Positions 42,301-50,356 of a DNA stretch of 64,000 nt are shown piece by piece. How positions within the stretch are numbered: the stretch's first letter is position 1; each line of letters opens with the position of its first letter. Under the pieces are notes generated by a model, which saw nothing but the letters and a program-made list of their open reading frames with translations, ran no database searches and was not told where the DNA came from. Origin of the DNA: JAJXXT01 sp963764465. GTDB lineage: Bacteria; Pseudomonadota; Alphaproteobacteria; Acetobacterales; Acetobacteraceae. The DNA lies in NCBI GenBank assembly GCA_963764465.1, contig CAVXSO010000003.1:124001-188000 (forward strand). Reading direction: 5' to 3'. The translations under genes were made by a program, and so were the position numbers.

Positions 42301-42546
42301 ATGTTCCGCCGCCTCCCGCTCCTGCTGCTGCCGCTGCTCGGCGCCTGCGCCGCATCGCCGCCGCCCGCCGTCCTGCCCCTGAGCATGACCACGAGGGAAG
42401 CGAAGGCGCCGTACATGGATCCCTACTGCACGCGCACGCTTGGCCAGCCGGATTGCTGGCGCAATCCGCAGGTCCTGCCCAACGAGCCGGCGGAGCTCGC
42501 GGACGTGCCGCACGCGGCGATGCCGGGCGGTGGCTGGACCAGATAG
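42301..42546 (+). CDS. Small lipoprotein
   Basis: An 81-residue protein with a basic, hydrophobic signal MFRRLPLLLLPLLGACAASP whose lipobox LLGAC gives a lipidated cysteine at residue 16. The mature part has two cysteines (DPYCTRTLGQPDCW) and no recognised domain. A start 24 bases upstream is possible but adds a charged lead. Divergent from the YfgM-like gene and 62 bp before the MFS gene. Confidence 0.7.
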   Translation: MFRRLPLLLLPLLGACAASPPPAVLPLSMTTREAKAPYMDPYCTRTLGQPDCWRNPQVLPNEPAELADVPHAAMPGGGWTR

Positions 42547-42608
42547 GCGCTGGCCGGGATTCTGATCCGCGCCCTTCTCGCTGGCGCGGCGCGGCCCGGA
42601 ACCCCACG

Positions 42609-43919
42609 ATGAAGCCGCCCGAGCCTGCGGGCTCCACCCCGGGGACAAGCCAATTGTCGACGACGACGCAGACCGCGCCAGCGCCCAGCCCGCCCATGCC
42701 CGGCTCATCGGTGTCCGGCGCGCCCGCGTCCGCCGTGGGGCCGGCGCAGGTTGCCTTCATCCCGGTCCTGCTGGCGCTGAGCTTCAGCCATTTCCTCAAC
42801 GACACGATCCAGTCGCTGATCCCGGCGATCTACCCGATCCTTAAAACCAAGTTCGCGCTCACCTTCGGCCAGGTCGGGCTGATCGCGCTCACCTTCCAGA
42901 TCACCGCCTCGCTGCTGCAGCCGCTGGTGGGCGTCGTCACCGACAGGCGGCCGATGCCCTATTCGCTCGCCGCCGGCATGGGGGTCTCGCTGCTCGGCCT
43001 GCTGGTGCTGTCGCGCGCGCCGTTCTACGCCGCCCTGCTGCTTGCCGCCGGCATGGTCGGCATGGGCTCGGCCGTGTTCCACCCGGAGGCCTCGCGCACG
43101 GCGCGCGCCGCCTCCGGCGGGCGGCTCGGCTTCGCGCAGTCCTTCTTCCAGGTCGGCGGCAATTGCGGCTCCGCCATGGGCCCGCTGCTCGCCGCCTTCA
43201 TCGTGCTGCCCTATGGCCAGCACAGCATCGCCTGGTTCGCGCTGGCGGCGCTGCTGGCGATGGTCGTGCTCGCCGGCGTCGGGCGCTGGTCCGCCGCGCA
43301 CCAGCGCAAGCGCGCGGCGCGTGCCGTGGCCAGCCGGGATCTGCCGGTCTCGCGCCAGCGTGTCGCGTGGTGCCTGGCGATCCTGGTGACGCTGATCTTC
43401 TCGAAGTATTTCTATCTGTCGAGCCTGAACGTCTATTACACCTTCTATCTGATCCACCATTTCGGCGTTTCAGTGGATGGCGCGCAGATCCGGCTCTTCG
43501 TCTTCCTCGCCTCGGTCGCCGCCGGCACGTTCCTCGGCGGGCCGATCGGCGACCGGATCGGGCGCAAATATGTGATCTGGGGCTCCATCCTCGGCGTGTT
43601 CCCGTTCACCTTCGCGCTGCCCTTCGCCAGCCTGTTCTGGACCACGGTGCTCACCGTGCCGATCGGCATGATCCTGGCCTCGGCCTTCTCGGCGATCCTG
43701 GTGTACGCGACGGAGCTGGTGCCCGGGCGCGTCGGCGCCGTCTCCGGGCTGTTCTTCGGCTTCGCCTTCGGCATGGGCGGCGTGGGGGCGGCGGTGCTGG
43801 GGCTGCTCGCGGATTCCTGGGGCATCGACGCGGTCTACCGGCTCTGCGCCTTCCTGCCGCTGATGGGCCTGCTCGCGGCCTTCCTGCCGGACCTCGACCG
43901 GGTACGGCGAAGCGCCTAA
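42609..43919 (+). CDS. MFS transporter, fosmidomycin-resistance (Fsr) type
   Basis: A 436-residue major facilitator with about 12 membrane helices after a 45-residue Pro/Ser/Thr-rich lead. SHFLNDTIQSLIPAIYPILK, TDRRPMPYSLAAGM and SAVFHPEASRTARAASGG are hallmark stretches of the Fsr group of exporters, which pump out fosmidomycin and related compounds. The physiological substrate here is unknown. ATG 42609 used; a later start closer to the first helix is possible. Confidence 0.88.
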   Translation: MKPPEPAGSTPGTSQLSTTTQTAPAPSPPMPGSSVSGAPASAVGPAQVAFIPVLLALSFSHFLNDTIQSLIPAIYPILKTKFALTFGQVGLIALTFQITASLLQPLVGVVTDRRPMPYSLAAGMGVSLLGLLVLSRAPFYAALLLAAGMVGMGSAVFHPEASRTARAASGGRLGFAQSFFQVGGNCGSAMGPLLAAFIVLPYGQHSIAWFALAALLAMVVLAGVGRWSAAHQRKRAARAVASRDLPVSRQRVAWCLAILVTLIFSKYFYLSSLNVYYTFYLIHHFGVSVDGAQIRLFVFLASVAAGTFLGGPIGDRIGRKYVIWGSILGVFPFTFALPFASLFWTTVLTVPIGMILASAFSAILVYATELVPGRVGAVSGLFFGFAFGMGGVGAAVLGLLADSWGIDAVYRLCAFLPLMGLLAAFLPDLDRVRRSA

Positions 43920-43929
43920 TTCGGGCGCC

Positions 43930-45924
43930 ATGTCCGAAGCCATTCTGTCCCCGGCGGCGCTGCTTGTCCGGGCCGCCGGGCTGCACCGGGCCGGCTCGCT
44001 CGCGGAGGCGGGCGCGCTCTACGAGCAGGTTCTCGCCGAGGCAGCGGACAATGCCGACGCGCTGCATCTCTCGGGCCTGGTCCTGATCGCGCGCGGGGAG
44101 ACGGCGGCCGGGCTCGCGCGCGTGCGCCGCGCGCTGGAGCTGGCGCCGGCCATGGTGGATGCGTGGCGCAACCTCGGCCTCGCGCTGCGCGGCGCCGGCT
44201 ACCCCGCGGACGCGGTCCCGGTGCTGCGCGAGGCGGCGCGGCGCGATCCCACGAACCACGACCTGCGGCGCCTGCTGGGGATCGCGCTGCGCGAGGCGGG
44301 GATGGCGGCGGAGGGCATCGCCGAGCTGGAAGCCGTGGTGGCAGAGGCGCCCGGCGACGCCGACCTGCGGCTGGCGCTGGCCAGCGAGCTCGAGCGCGCG
44401 GGCAGGCGGGCGGAGGCGATCGCGCATCTGCGCGAGGTCGCGTTCCTGCGCCCGGACCAGGCGGACTCGCACCTCCTGCTCGGCCAGATGCTGCGCGCCG
44501 AGGGCAAGGTGGAAGACGCCATCGCCAGCCTGCGCGCGGCACGCGGCCTGGCGCCGGCGCGCGCGCATGTCGCGCTCGCGCTCGCCGACGCCCTGCACCA
44601 TGCGCGGCGCGACGAGGAGGCGGTCGCGCATGCCGAGGCGGCGCGCGAGCTGGCCCCGGATCAGCCCGGACCGGCGCGGCTCGAAATCACGGTTCTCAAC
44701 GATCTGCGCCGCCCGCTCGACGCCATCGCCCGTGCCGACGCGGCGCTTGCGCGCTTTCCCGGGGAGGGCGCGCTGCATTCCGCGCGCGGCCTCGCGCTCA
44801 TGGTCGCGGACCGGATCGATGAGGCGGTCGCCGCCGCGGAAAGGGCGGTGGCGCTGGCACCCGCAGACCTTGCCTCGCGCGTCAACCTCGGCGTCATCCT
44901 CGACCATGCCGGCGCCTTCGAGCGGGCGATGGAGGTCTACGCCGAGGCCGAGCGCGTTGCGCCGGGCGAGGCGATGCTGCGCGCCAACAAGAGCATGACC
45001 CAGCTCATGCTCGGCGACTACGAGGAAGGGTTCCGCAACTACGAGGCGCGGTTCGCGACGCAGCGGGCGGAGGAGCGGCGCGCCGACATCACCGCGCCGC
45101 GCCTTGCCCCCGGCACCGACATCGCGGGCAAGACGGTGCTGGTCCATACCGAGCAGGGGTACGGCGACAACATCCAGTTCGCGCGCTTCGTGCCGCTGCT
45201 CGCGGCGATGGGCGCCCGCGTGGCGCTGGAGGTGCCGCCAGGGCTCGGACGGCTCATCGGCAGCGTCGAGGGCGTGTTCCATGTCGGCGAGCAGGGGGCG
45301 CGGCTGCCGGCGCACGACTACGCGATCGCGATCATGAGCCTGCCGTGGTTCCTCGGCACCACGCTCGGGAACCTGCCGGCGCGGGTGCCCTACCTGACGG
45401 TGCCGCAGGACGTGCAGGCGCGCTGGGACCGGCTGCTGCAGACAACGCTGACGGAGCGGCCGCGCATCGGCATCGCCTGGTCCGGCAACCCGAAATTCGC
45501 GGGTTTCTCCAGCCGTTCCATCCCCTTCCCCGTCTTCGACCGCATCCGTGCCGCGCGGCCGGAGGCGAAGTTCGTGGTGCTGCAGACGCAGTACGACGAG
45601 GCGACCGAGGCGCAGATGGAGGAGGCCGGCGACCTGGTGATCGCCCGCACCGCGATCGGCGATTTCGCGGACACGGCGGCGCTGATGAACCGGCTCGACC
45701 TCATCATCTCGGGCGACACCTCGCTGGTGCACCTGGCCGGCGCGCTGGGCCGGCCGACCTGGGTGCTGCTGCAGCGCGCCGCCGACTGGCGCTGGCTGCG
45801 GGATCGCCCGGATAGCCCCTGGTACCCCTCGCTGCGGCTGTTCCGCCAGCAGCGCCACGGCGACTGGGACGGGGTGGTGGCGGAGGCGGGGGCGGCGCTA
45901 CGGCAACATCGTTTCGAAATATAG
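43930..45924 (+). CDS. Tetratricopeptide protein with glycosyltransferase-like C-terminal domain
   Basis: A 664-residue protein. Residues 1 to about 390 are consecutive 34-residue TPR units (for example LHLSGLVLIARGETAAGLAR and WRNLGLALRGAGYPADAVPV). The C-terminal part has VHTEQGYGDNIQFARFVPLL, RIGIAWSGNPKF and a nucleotide-sugar-site-like LIISGDTSLVHLAGALGRPT, resembling GT9/GT41-like folds. Such TPR-glycosyltransferase-like proteins are common in this class, often near polysaccharide or flagellin genes, but no such genes are close here. Ten bp after the MFS gene. Confidence 0.85.
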   Translation: MSEAILSPAALLVRAAGLHRAGSLAEAGALYEQVLAEAADNADALHLSGLVLIARGETAAGLARVRRALELAPAMVDAWRNLGLALRGAGYPADAVPVLREAARRDPTNHDLRRLLGIALREAGMAAEGIAELEAVVAEAPGDADLRLALASELERAGRRAEAIAHLREVAFLRPDQADSHLLLGQMLRAEGKVEDAIASLRAARGLAPARAHVALALADALHHARRDEEAVAHAEAARELAPDQPGPARLEITVLNDLRRPLDAIARADAALARFPGEGALHSARGLALMVADRIDEAVAAAERAVALAPADLASRVNLGVILDHAGAFERAMEVYAEAERVAPGEAMLRANKSMTQLMLGDYEEGFRNYEARFATQRAEERRADITAPRLAPGTDIAGKTVLVHTEQGYGDNIQFARFVPLLAAMGARVALEVPPGLGRLIGSVEGVFHVGEQGARLPAHDYAIAIMSLPWFLGTTLGNLPARVPYLTVPQDVQARWDRLLQTTLTERPRIGIAWSGNPKFAGFSSRSIPFPVFDRIRAARPEAKFVVLQTQYDEATEAQMEEAGDLVIARTAIGDFADTAALMNRLDLIISGDTSLVHLAGALGRPTWVLLQRAADWRWLRDRPDSPWYPSLRLFRQQRHGDWDGVVAEAGAALRQHRFEI

Positions 45925-45972
45925 CAAGTCCCGCCACCGAAATTGTTGCGGCGACGCGCGACGCACGGCAGG

Positions 45973-46683
45973 ATGGCGGCGATGGAATCCATCAAGCCAG
46001 AATTGTTGCGCTTGCCGAGCGGTCCGGCCCCGGTCCGCTGGCGCCGCAGCCGTCAGGCGCGGCGGATTTCGCTGCGCATCGACCCCGCGGATGGCGCGGT
46101 GGTCGTCACCCTGCCGCCGCGGGCCGGGCGCCAGGCGGCGATGGGCCTGCTGCACGACAACGCGGAGTGGATCGCCGCCCGGCTGGCGGCGCTGCCGCTG
46201 CACCTGCCCCTGGTGGACGGGGCACAGGTGCCGCTCCATGGCGAAATGCACCAAATCCGTCACGTTCCCTCCGGCCGCGCCGGCGTGCAGCTGCTCGGCC
46301 GCACGCTGCATGTCTCGGGCGACGCCGATTTCCTGCCGCGCCGGGTCGCGGATTTCCTGCGCACGGAGGCCCGCCACCGCTTCACCGCGCTGGCCATGGT
46401 CAAGGCGGGAGAGGCCGGGCTGCGGCCGCGGCGCATCTCGGTCAAGGACACGCGCACCCGCTGGGGGAGCTGCTCGGCGCGCGGCGACCTCGCCTTCTGC
46501 TGGCGGCTCATCATGGCGCCGCCCTTCGTGCAGGACTACGTCGCGGCGCACGAGGTGGCGCATCTGCGCCACATGAACCACGGCGCCCGCTTCTGGGCGC
46601 TGGTCGCGACGCTGACGCCGCACACCGACACCGCGATGCGCTGGCTGCGCGACGAGGGGCCGCGGCTGCTGCGCGTCGGCTGA
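45973..46683 (+). CDS. YgjP-type (DUF45) metal-dependent hydrolase
   Basis: A 236-residue protein of the M48-related DUF45/YgjP family. The zinc site HEVAHLRHMNH is at residues 193-203, preceded by the conserved KDTRTRWGSCSARGDLAFCW, and the N-terminal RRSRQARRISLRIDP is also typical. The family's substrate is not established. Starts at 45973 or 45982 are both plausible; upstream frame extends to a TTG at 45943. Confidence 0.88.
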   Translation: MAAMESIKPELLRLPSGPAPVRWRRSRQARRISLRIDPADGAVVVTLPPRAGRQAAMGLLHDNAEWIAARLAALPLHLPLVDGAQVPLHGEMHQIRHVPSGRAGVQLLGRTLHVSGDADFLPRRVADFLRTEARHRFTALAMVKAGEAGLRPRRISVKDTRTRWGSCSARGDLAFCWRLIMAPPFVQDYVAAHEVAHLRHMNHGARFWALVATLTPHTDTAMRWLRDEGPRLLRVG

Positions 46684-46756
46684 ACCCCGGGGAGTGCCTG
46701 GCGCTGCGCCGCCGCGCGGGCCGCATGCCTCAGCGGCCGGACCTCGCGGTGGGCCG

Positions 46757-46771
46757 GTCACCTGTGGTGAC
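46757..46771. promoter_or_regulatory. Perfect 6-3-6 inverted repeat upstream of the DapA-like gene
   Basis: GTCACC-TGT-GGTGAC lies 59 bp before the ATG at 46830, in a 146-bp gap with no gene. Its symmetry and position fit an operator for a dimeric regulator of the downstream lyase/ABC genes. No regulator gene lies next to it. Confidence 0.35.
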
Positions 46772-46829
46772 GGATTGCTATGGCACCCGAACGATGATGT
46801 GATCCCGGGCGGGAGTGGGGAGTTCATCG

Positions 46830-47753
46830 ATGGCGCAACCTTTCTCCGGGACATTCACGGTTCTCGTGACACCGTTCACGGCCGACGGGTCGCAGGTCGA
46901 TCACGCGGCGCTGCGGCGCCTGGTGGCCTTCCAGGTCGCGGAAGGGGTCGAAGGGCTGATCCCGCTGGGCTCGACGGGCGAGTTCCTCTCGCTCACGCGC
47001 GAGGAGCGCGGCGCGGTCGCCGAGACGGTCATCAAGGCGGCGGGTGGGCGTGTCGCGGTGTTCGTGGGCACGGGTGCCGAGTGGACGGACGAGGCGGTGG
47101 CACTGGCGCGCGAGGCCGAGGCGCTGGGCGCGGACGGGGTGATGGTGATCCCGCCCTTTTATTCTGTGCCCACCGAGGATGAGCTGTTCGCGCATTACGC
47201 GCGCATCGGCGAGGCCATTGGCATCCCGCTGATGGTCTACAACAACCCGGCCACCGCGAACGTGGATCTGCTGCCGGCGACGATCGCGCGGCTCTCGCGC
47301 ATCGATGCGTGCCGCTACGTCAAGGAAAGCACGCTCGACCCTACGCGGGTGCGCGACATCCTCGCCCTCTGCGGCGAGCGGATGAGCGTTTTCGCCGGCG
47401 TGCTGGGCTATGAGAGCGCCTGGCTCGGCGCCACGGGCTGGGTCGCGGTCTGTTCCAACGTGGCGCCGCGGCTTTCCGCGGACATGTTCCGCGCGGCGAT
47501 GGCGGGCGACCGGGAGCGCGCGCTGCCGCTCTACCGCCGCCTCGCGCCGCTGCTGCCCTTCGTTGGCGGGCCGCGTTACGTCTCGGGCACCAAGGCGGCG
47601 TTCAGGTTGCTCGGCATGGACATGGGCGATCCGCGCCCACCGCGCCTGCCCCTGCCGGCCGACCAGGCGGCGGCACTGGCCGGTGTGCTCGTGGCCATGG
47701 GGCTGCTCCCGGCGAGCGGCACGCCGATTGCAAATCCACCGATTGCCGCATGA
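46830..47753 (+). CDS. Dihydrodipicolinate synthase family (DapA-like) lyase
   Basis: A 307-residue TIM-barrel class I aldolase. The Schiff-base lysine is K165 in CRYVKESTLD, with the partner tyrosine in PLMVYNNPATANVD (Y137) and the pyruvate-carboxylate motif GSTGEF near residues 47-52. It could be DapA itself, but the placement with an ABC binding protein and permease suggests a catabolic lyase of the same family. ATG 46830 follows GGGGAGTTCATCG; an upstream in-frame ATG at 46815 is less likely. Confidence 0.88.
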   Translation: MAQPFSGTFTVLVTPFTADGSQVDHAALRRLVAFQVAEGVEGLIPLGSTGEFLSLTREERGAVAETVIKAAGGRVAVFVGTGAEWTDEAVALAREAEALGADGVMVIPPFYSVPTEDELFAHYARIGEAIGIPLMVYNNPATANVDLLPATIARLSRIDACRYVKESTLDPTRVRDILALCGERMSVFAGVLGYESAWLGATGWVAVCSNVAPRLSADMFRAAMAGDRERALPLYRRLAPLLPFVGGPRYVSGTKAAFRLLGMDMGDPRPPRLPLPADQAAALAGVLVAMGLLPASGTPIANPPIAA

Positions 47754-47770
47754 GCACAGGAGGTCCGACA

Positions 47771-48580
47771 ATGCGCGCTTTGGTTGCCGTGTTGCTGCTG
47801 CTTCCCTCGGTCGCGTTTGCCCAGGCCTGCGCGCCGAAGGTCGCCGCATCCGAACTTATCACGCCCGGCACGCTCACCATGTCCACGAACCCGACGCTGC
47901 CGCCGATGCAGTTCGTCGACAAGGACGGCGTGCTCAAGGGCATGCGCATCACGCTCGGCGAGGAGATTGCCAAACGCCTCTGCCTCAAGCCCGCATACGT
48001 TCAGACCGAGTTCGATACCATGATCCCGGGCCTCGCCTCCAGGCGCTGGGACCTGATCAACACCGGTATGTTCTACACCGAGGCTCGGACCAAGATCGTC
48101 GAGATGGTGCGCTACGAGGAGCAGGCGATCAGCGTTTCGGTGGCGCGCGGCAACCCGCTGCACGTCAAGTCGGTCATGGATCTTGCGGGTCACGCGGTAG
48201 GCGTGGAGCAGGGCGGCTTCGAATACCAGCGCACGGAGGACATGGCCAAGGAGGTCGCGGCCAAGGGCGGCAAGCCGCTCGTGGTGCGGCCGTTCAACAA
48301 CTTTGCGCTCGCGTTCCAGGCACTCGCCGCAGGCCAGGTGGAAGCCGTCGTCAGCATCGACAGCACCGCCAAGCAATACCAGGACAAAGGCAATTTCACC
48401 CAGGCGCTCTCGGGTCTCTACCCGACGCCCATCGCTTTCGCCACACGCTCCAAGATGCTGGCGGAGGCGGTGGCGGGCGTGTTGACGGAGATGCGCAAGG
48501 ACGGGTCCTTCCAGAAGCTGCTGGGCGAGTATGGGGTCACGGCATGGCCTGGGCCGTTTGACGTGGTGGGGCCGAACTGA
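47771..48580 (+). CDS. Amino-acid-type ABC transporter substrate-binding protein
   Basis: A 269-residue periplasmic binding protein (SBP family 3). The signal peptide MRALVAVLLLLPSVAFA precedes the mature start QACAPKVAAS. The fold is shown by GTLTMSTNPTLPPMQFVDKD, AKRLCLKPAYVQTEFDTMIP and DLAGHAVGVEQGG. Likely ligands are polar amino acids or related compounds. ATG 47771 has AGGAGG 8 bases upstream. It is followed by a matching permease; no ATPase gene is nearby. Confidence 0.92.
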   Translation: MRALVAVLLLLPSVAFAQACAPKVAASELITPGTLTMSTNPTLPPMQFVDKDGVLKGMRITLGEEIAKRLCLKPAYVQTEFDTMIPGLASRRWDLINTGMFYTEARTKIVEMVRYEEQAISVSVARGNPLHVKSVMDLAGHAVGVEQGGFEYQRTEDMAKEVAAKGGKPLVVRPFNNFALAFQALAAGQVEAVVSIDSTAKQYQDKGNFTQALSGLYPTPIAFATRSKMLAEAVAGVLTEMRKDGSFQKLLGEYGVTAWPGPFDVVGPN

Positions 48581-48603
48581 CCGCCTGACGCGCTGGGACG
48601 AGC

Positions 48604-49287
48604 ATGCGCGCCTGGCACTGGAGCGGGTTCTACCACTACCTGTTCAACCCGTATCTCCTCGCCGGCGTGGTCGTCACGATCTGGCTCACCGTCGGCGCCA
48701 TGCTGGGCGGACTTGCGGTTGGCGTCGTCGTGGCGCTGCTGCGCCTCTCTCATCGGCGCGGGCTTTCGTGGTTCGCTCGTTTCTACAGCTGGCTGTTCCG
48801 CGGCACGCCGCTTCTGGTGCAGCTGCTGATCATCTTCACCGTGCTGCCGCTGATCGGCATCCGCTTTTCGGTCGTGACGACAGCGCTGCTGGGCCTGTCG
48901 CTCAACGAGGCGGCGTATCTCTCGGAGATTATTCGCGCCGGCCTTCTCGCGGTGCCGGCAGGCCAGCGCGACGCGGCGCTGGCACTCGGCCTCTCACCGT
49001 ATCAGACCTTGCGCCACGTCACCGGCCCCCAGGCGATGCGCGTGATCATCCCGCCACTCGGCAACTCCGTGAACGGGATGCTCAAGACCACCTCCCTGAC
49101 CTCGGTCGTATCGATGCAGGAACTGCTGCGGCGAACCCAGATCCTGATCCAGGAGCAGTTCATGGTGATCGAGCTCTTCACCATCGCGGCGATTTACTAC
49201 CTTGCCCTGACGAGTGTCTGGTCGCTGGTGCAGATGCGTATCGAGAAGCGTTTCGGCCGAGCCTATCAACTCGCCGAGCATCTGTAG
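48604..49287 (+). CDS. Amino-acid-type ABC transporter permease
   Basis: A 227-residue HisM/GltK-type permease with about five membrane helices and the EAA loop RDAALALGLSPYQTLRHVTG. The early segment WLFRGTPLLVQLLIIFTVLP is diagnostic of the polar amino acid permease family. It follows the binding protein by 23 bp. A cognate ATPase is missing from the neighbourhood and would have to be supplied from elsewhere. Confidence 0.93.
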   Translation: MRAWHWSGFYHYLFNPYLLAGVVVTIWLTVGAMLGGLAVGVVVALLRLSHRRGLSWFARFYSWLFRGTPLLVQLLIIFTVLPLIGIRFSVVTTALLGLSLNEAAYLSEIIRAGLLAVPAGQRDAALALGLSPYQTLRHVTGPQAMRVIIPPLGNSVNGMLKTTSLTSVVSMQELLRRTQILIQEQFMVIELFTIAAIYYLALTSVWSLVQMRIEKRFGRAYQLAEHL

Positions 49288-49321
49288 TATCCGCTTCCCG
49301 ACGAGAGGCGGAGGGAAGCAA

Positions 49322-50344
49322 ATGAGCCTGCCGGTAACGATGACGCATATCGGCTACGAGGCACCCGGCGGGCCCGAGGTGATGAAGCCGGTCGCCGGCG
49401 CGGTGCCGTCGCCGAAGCCGGACGAGGTGCTGATCCGCGTGCTCGCCGCCGGCGTGAACCGGCCGGACGTCTCCCAGCGCCAGGGCAACTACCCGCCACC
49501 GCCGGGCGCGAGCCCGATCCTCGGGCTCGAGGTCGCGGGCGAGGTGGTGGCGGCTGGCGCCGAGGTCGCGGGCTGCAAGCCCGGCGACCGGGTCTGCGCG
49601 CTGACCAATGGCGGCGGCTACGCCGAGTACGCCGTGGCCCCGGCGGCGCAGACGCTGCCCTGGCCCGCGGGCTATGACGCGCTGCGCGCCGCGGCCCTGC
49701 CCGAGACCTATTTCACCGTCTGGGCCAACCTCTTCATGCTCGGCCGGCTGGCGCCGGGCGAGGCGGCATTGATCCATGGCGGCACATCCGGCATCGGCGT
49801 CACCGCGATCCAGCTTGCGCGCGAGTTCGGCGCGAGCGTCTTCGCGACCGTGGGCAGCGCGGAGAAGGCGCGAGCGGTGGAGGCGCTGGGGGCGGTCGCG
49901 ATCAACTACCGCGAGCAGGATTTCCTGGAGGAGGTCCGCAAGGCGACCGGCGGCAAGGGTGTCAACGTGGTGCTGGACATGGTGGGCGCCGCCTATTTCC
50001 CGCGCAACATCCGTGCGCTGGCGCTGGACGGGCGGCTGGTGATCATCGCCTTCCTGCAGGGCTCGAAGGTGGAGACGTTCGACCTCACGCCGATCATGGT
50101 GCGGCGGCTGACGGTCTGCGGCTCGACGATGCGGCCGCGGACCACGGCGCAGAAGGGCGAGATCGCGGCGGCGCTGCGCGAGCGCGTCTGGCCGGTGCTC
50201 GCGGCCGGACGGTGCGGGCCGGTCATCCACAAGGTGTTTTCGCTCGCCGAGGCCGCGCAGGCGCACGCGCTGATGGAGAGCAGCGCGCATATCGGCAAGA
50301 TCATGCTGGACGTGGCACTTGAGCCGGGGGCGACCGGCGCCTGA
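49322..50344 (+). CDS. NAD(P)H-quinone oxidoreductase (PIG3/zeta-crystallin type)
   Basis: A 340-residue zinc-free medium-chain dehydrogenase/reductase. N-terminal GroES-like domain with VNRPDVSQRQGNYPPPPGAS, a PIG3-group hallmark, and a Rossmann domain with LIHGGTSGIGVTAIQLAREF. It likely reduces quinones with NADPH. ATG 49322 has GGAGGG upstream. It runs toward putA, ending 12 bp before the putA stop. Confidence 0.93.
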   Translation: MSLPVTMTHIGYEAPGGPEVMKPVAGAVPSPKPDEVLIRVLAAGVNRPDVSQRQGNYPPPPGASPILGLEVAGEVVAAGAEVAGCKPGDRVCALTNGGGYAEYAVAPAAQTLPWPAGYDALRAAALPETYFTVWANLFMLGRLAPGEAALIHGGTSGIGVTAIQLAREFGASVFATVGSAEKARAVEALGAVAINYREQDFLEEVRKATGGKGVNVVLDMVGAAYFPRNIRALALDGRLVIIAFLQGSKVETFDLTPIMVRRLTVCGSTMRPRTTAQKGEIAAALRERVWPVLAAGRCGPVIHKVFSLAEAAQAHALMESSAHIGKIMLDVALEPGATGA

Positions 50345-50356
50345 GCGAGCGCGGCG

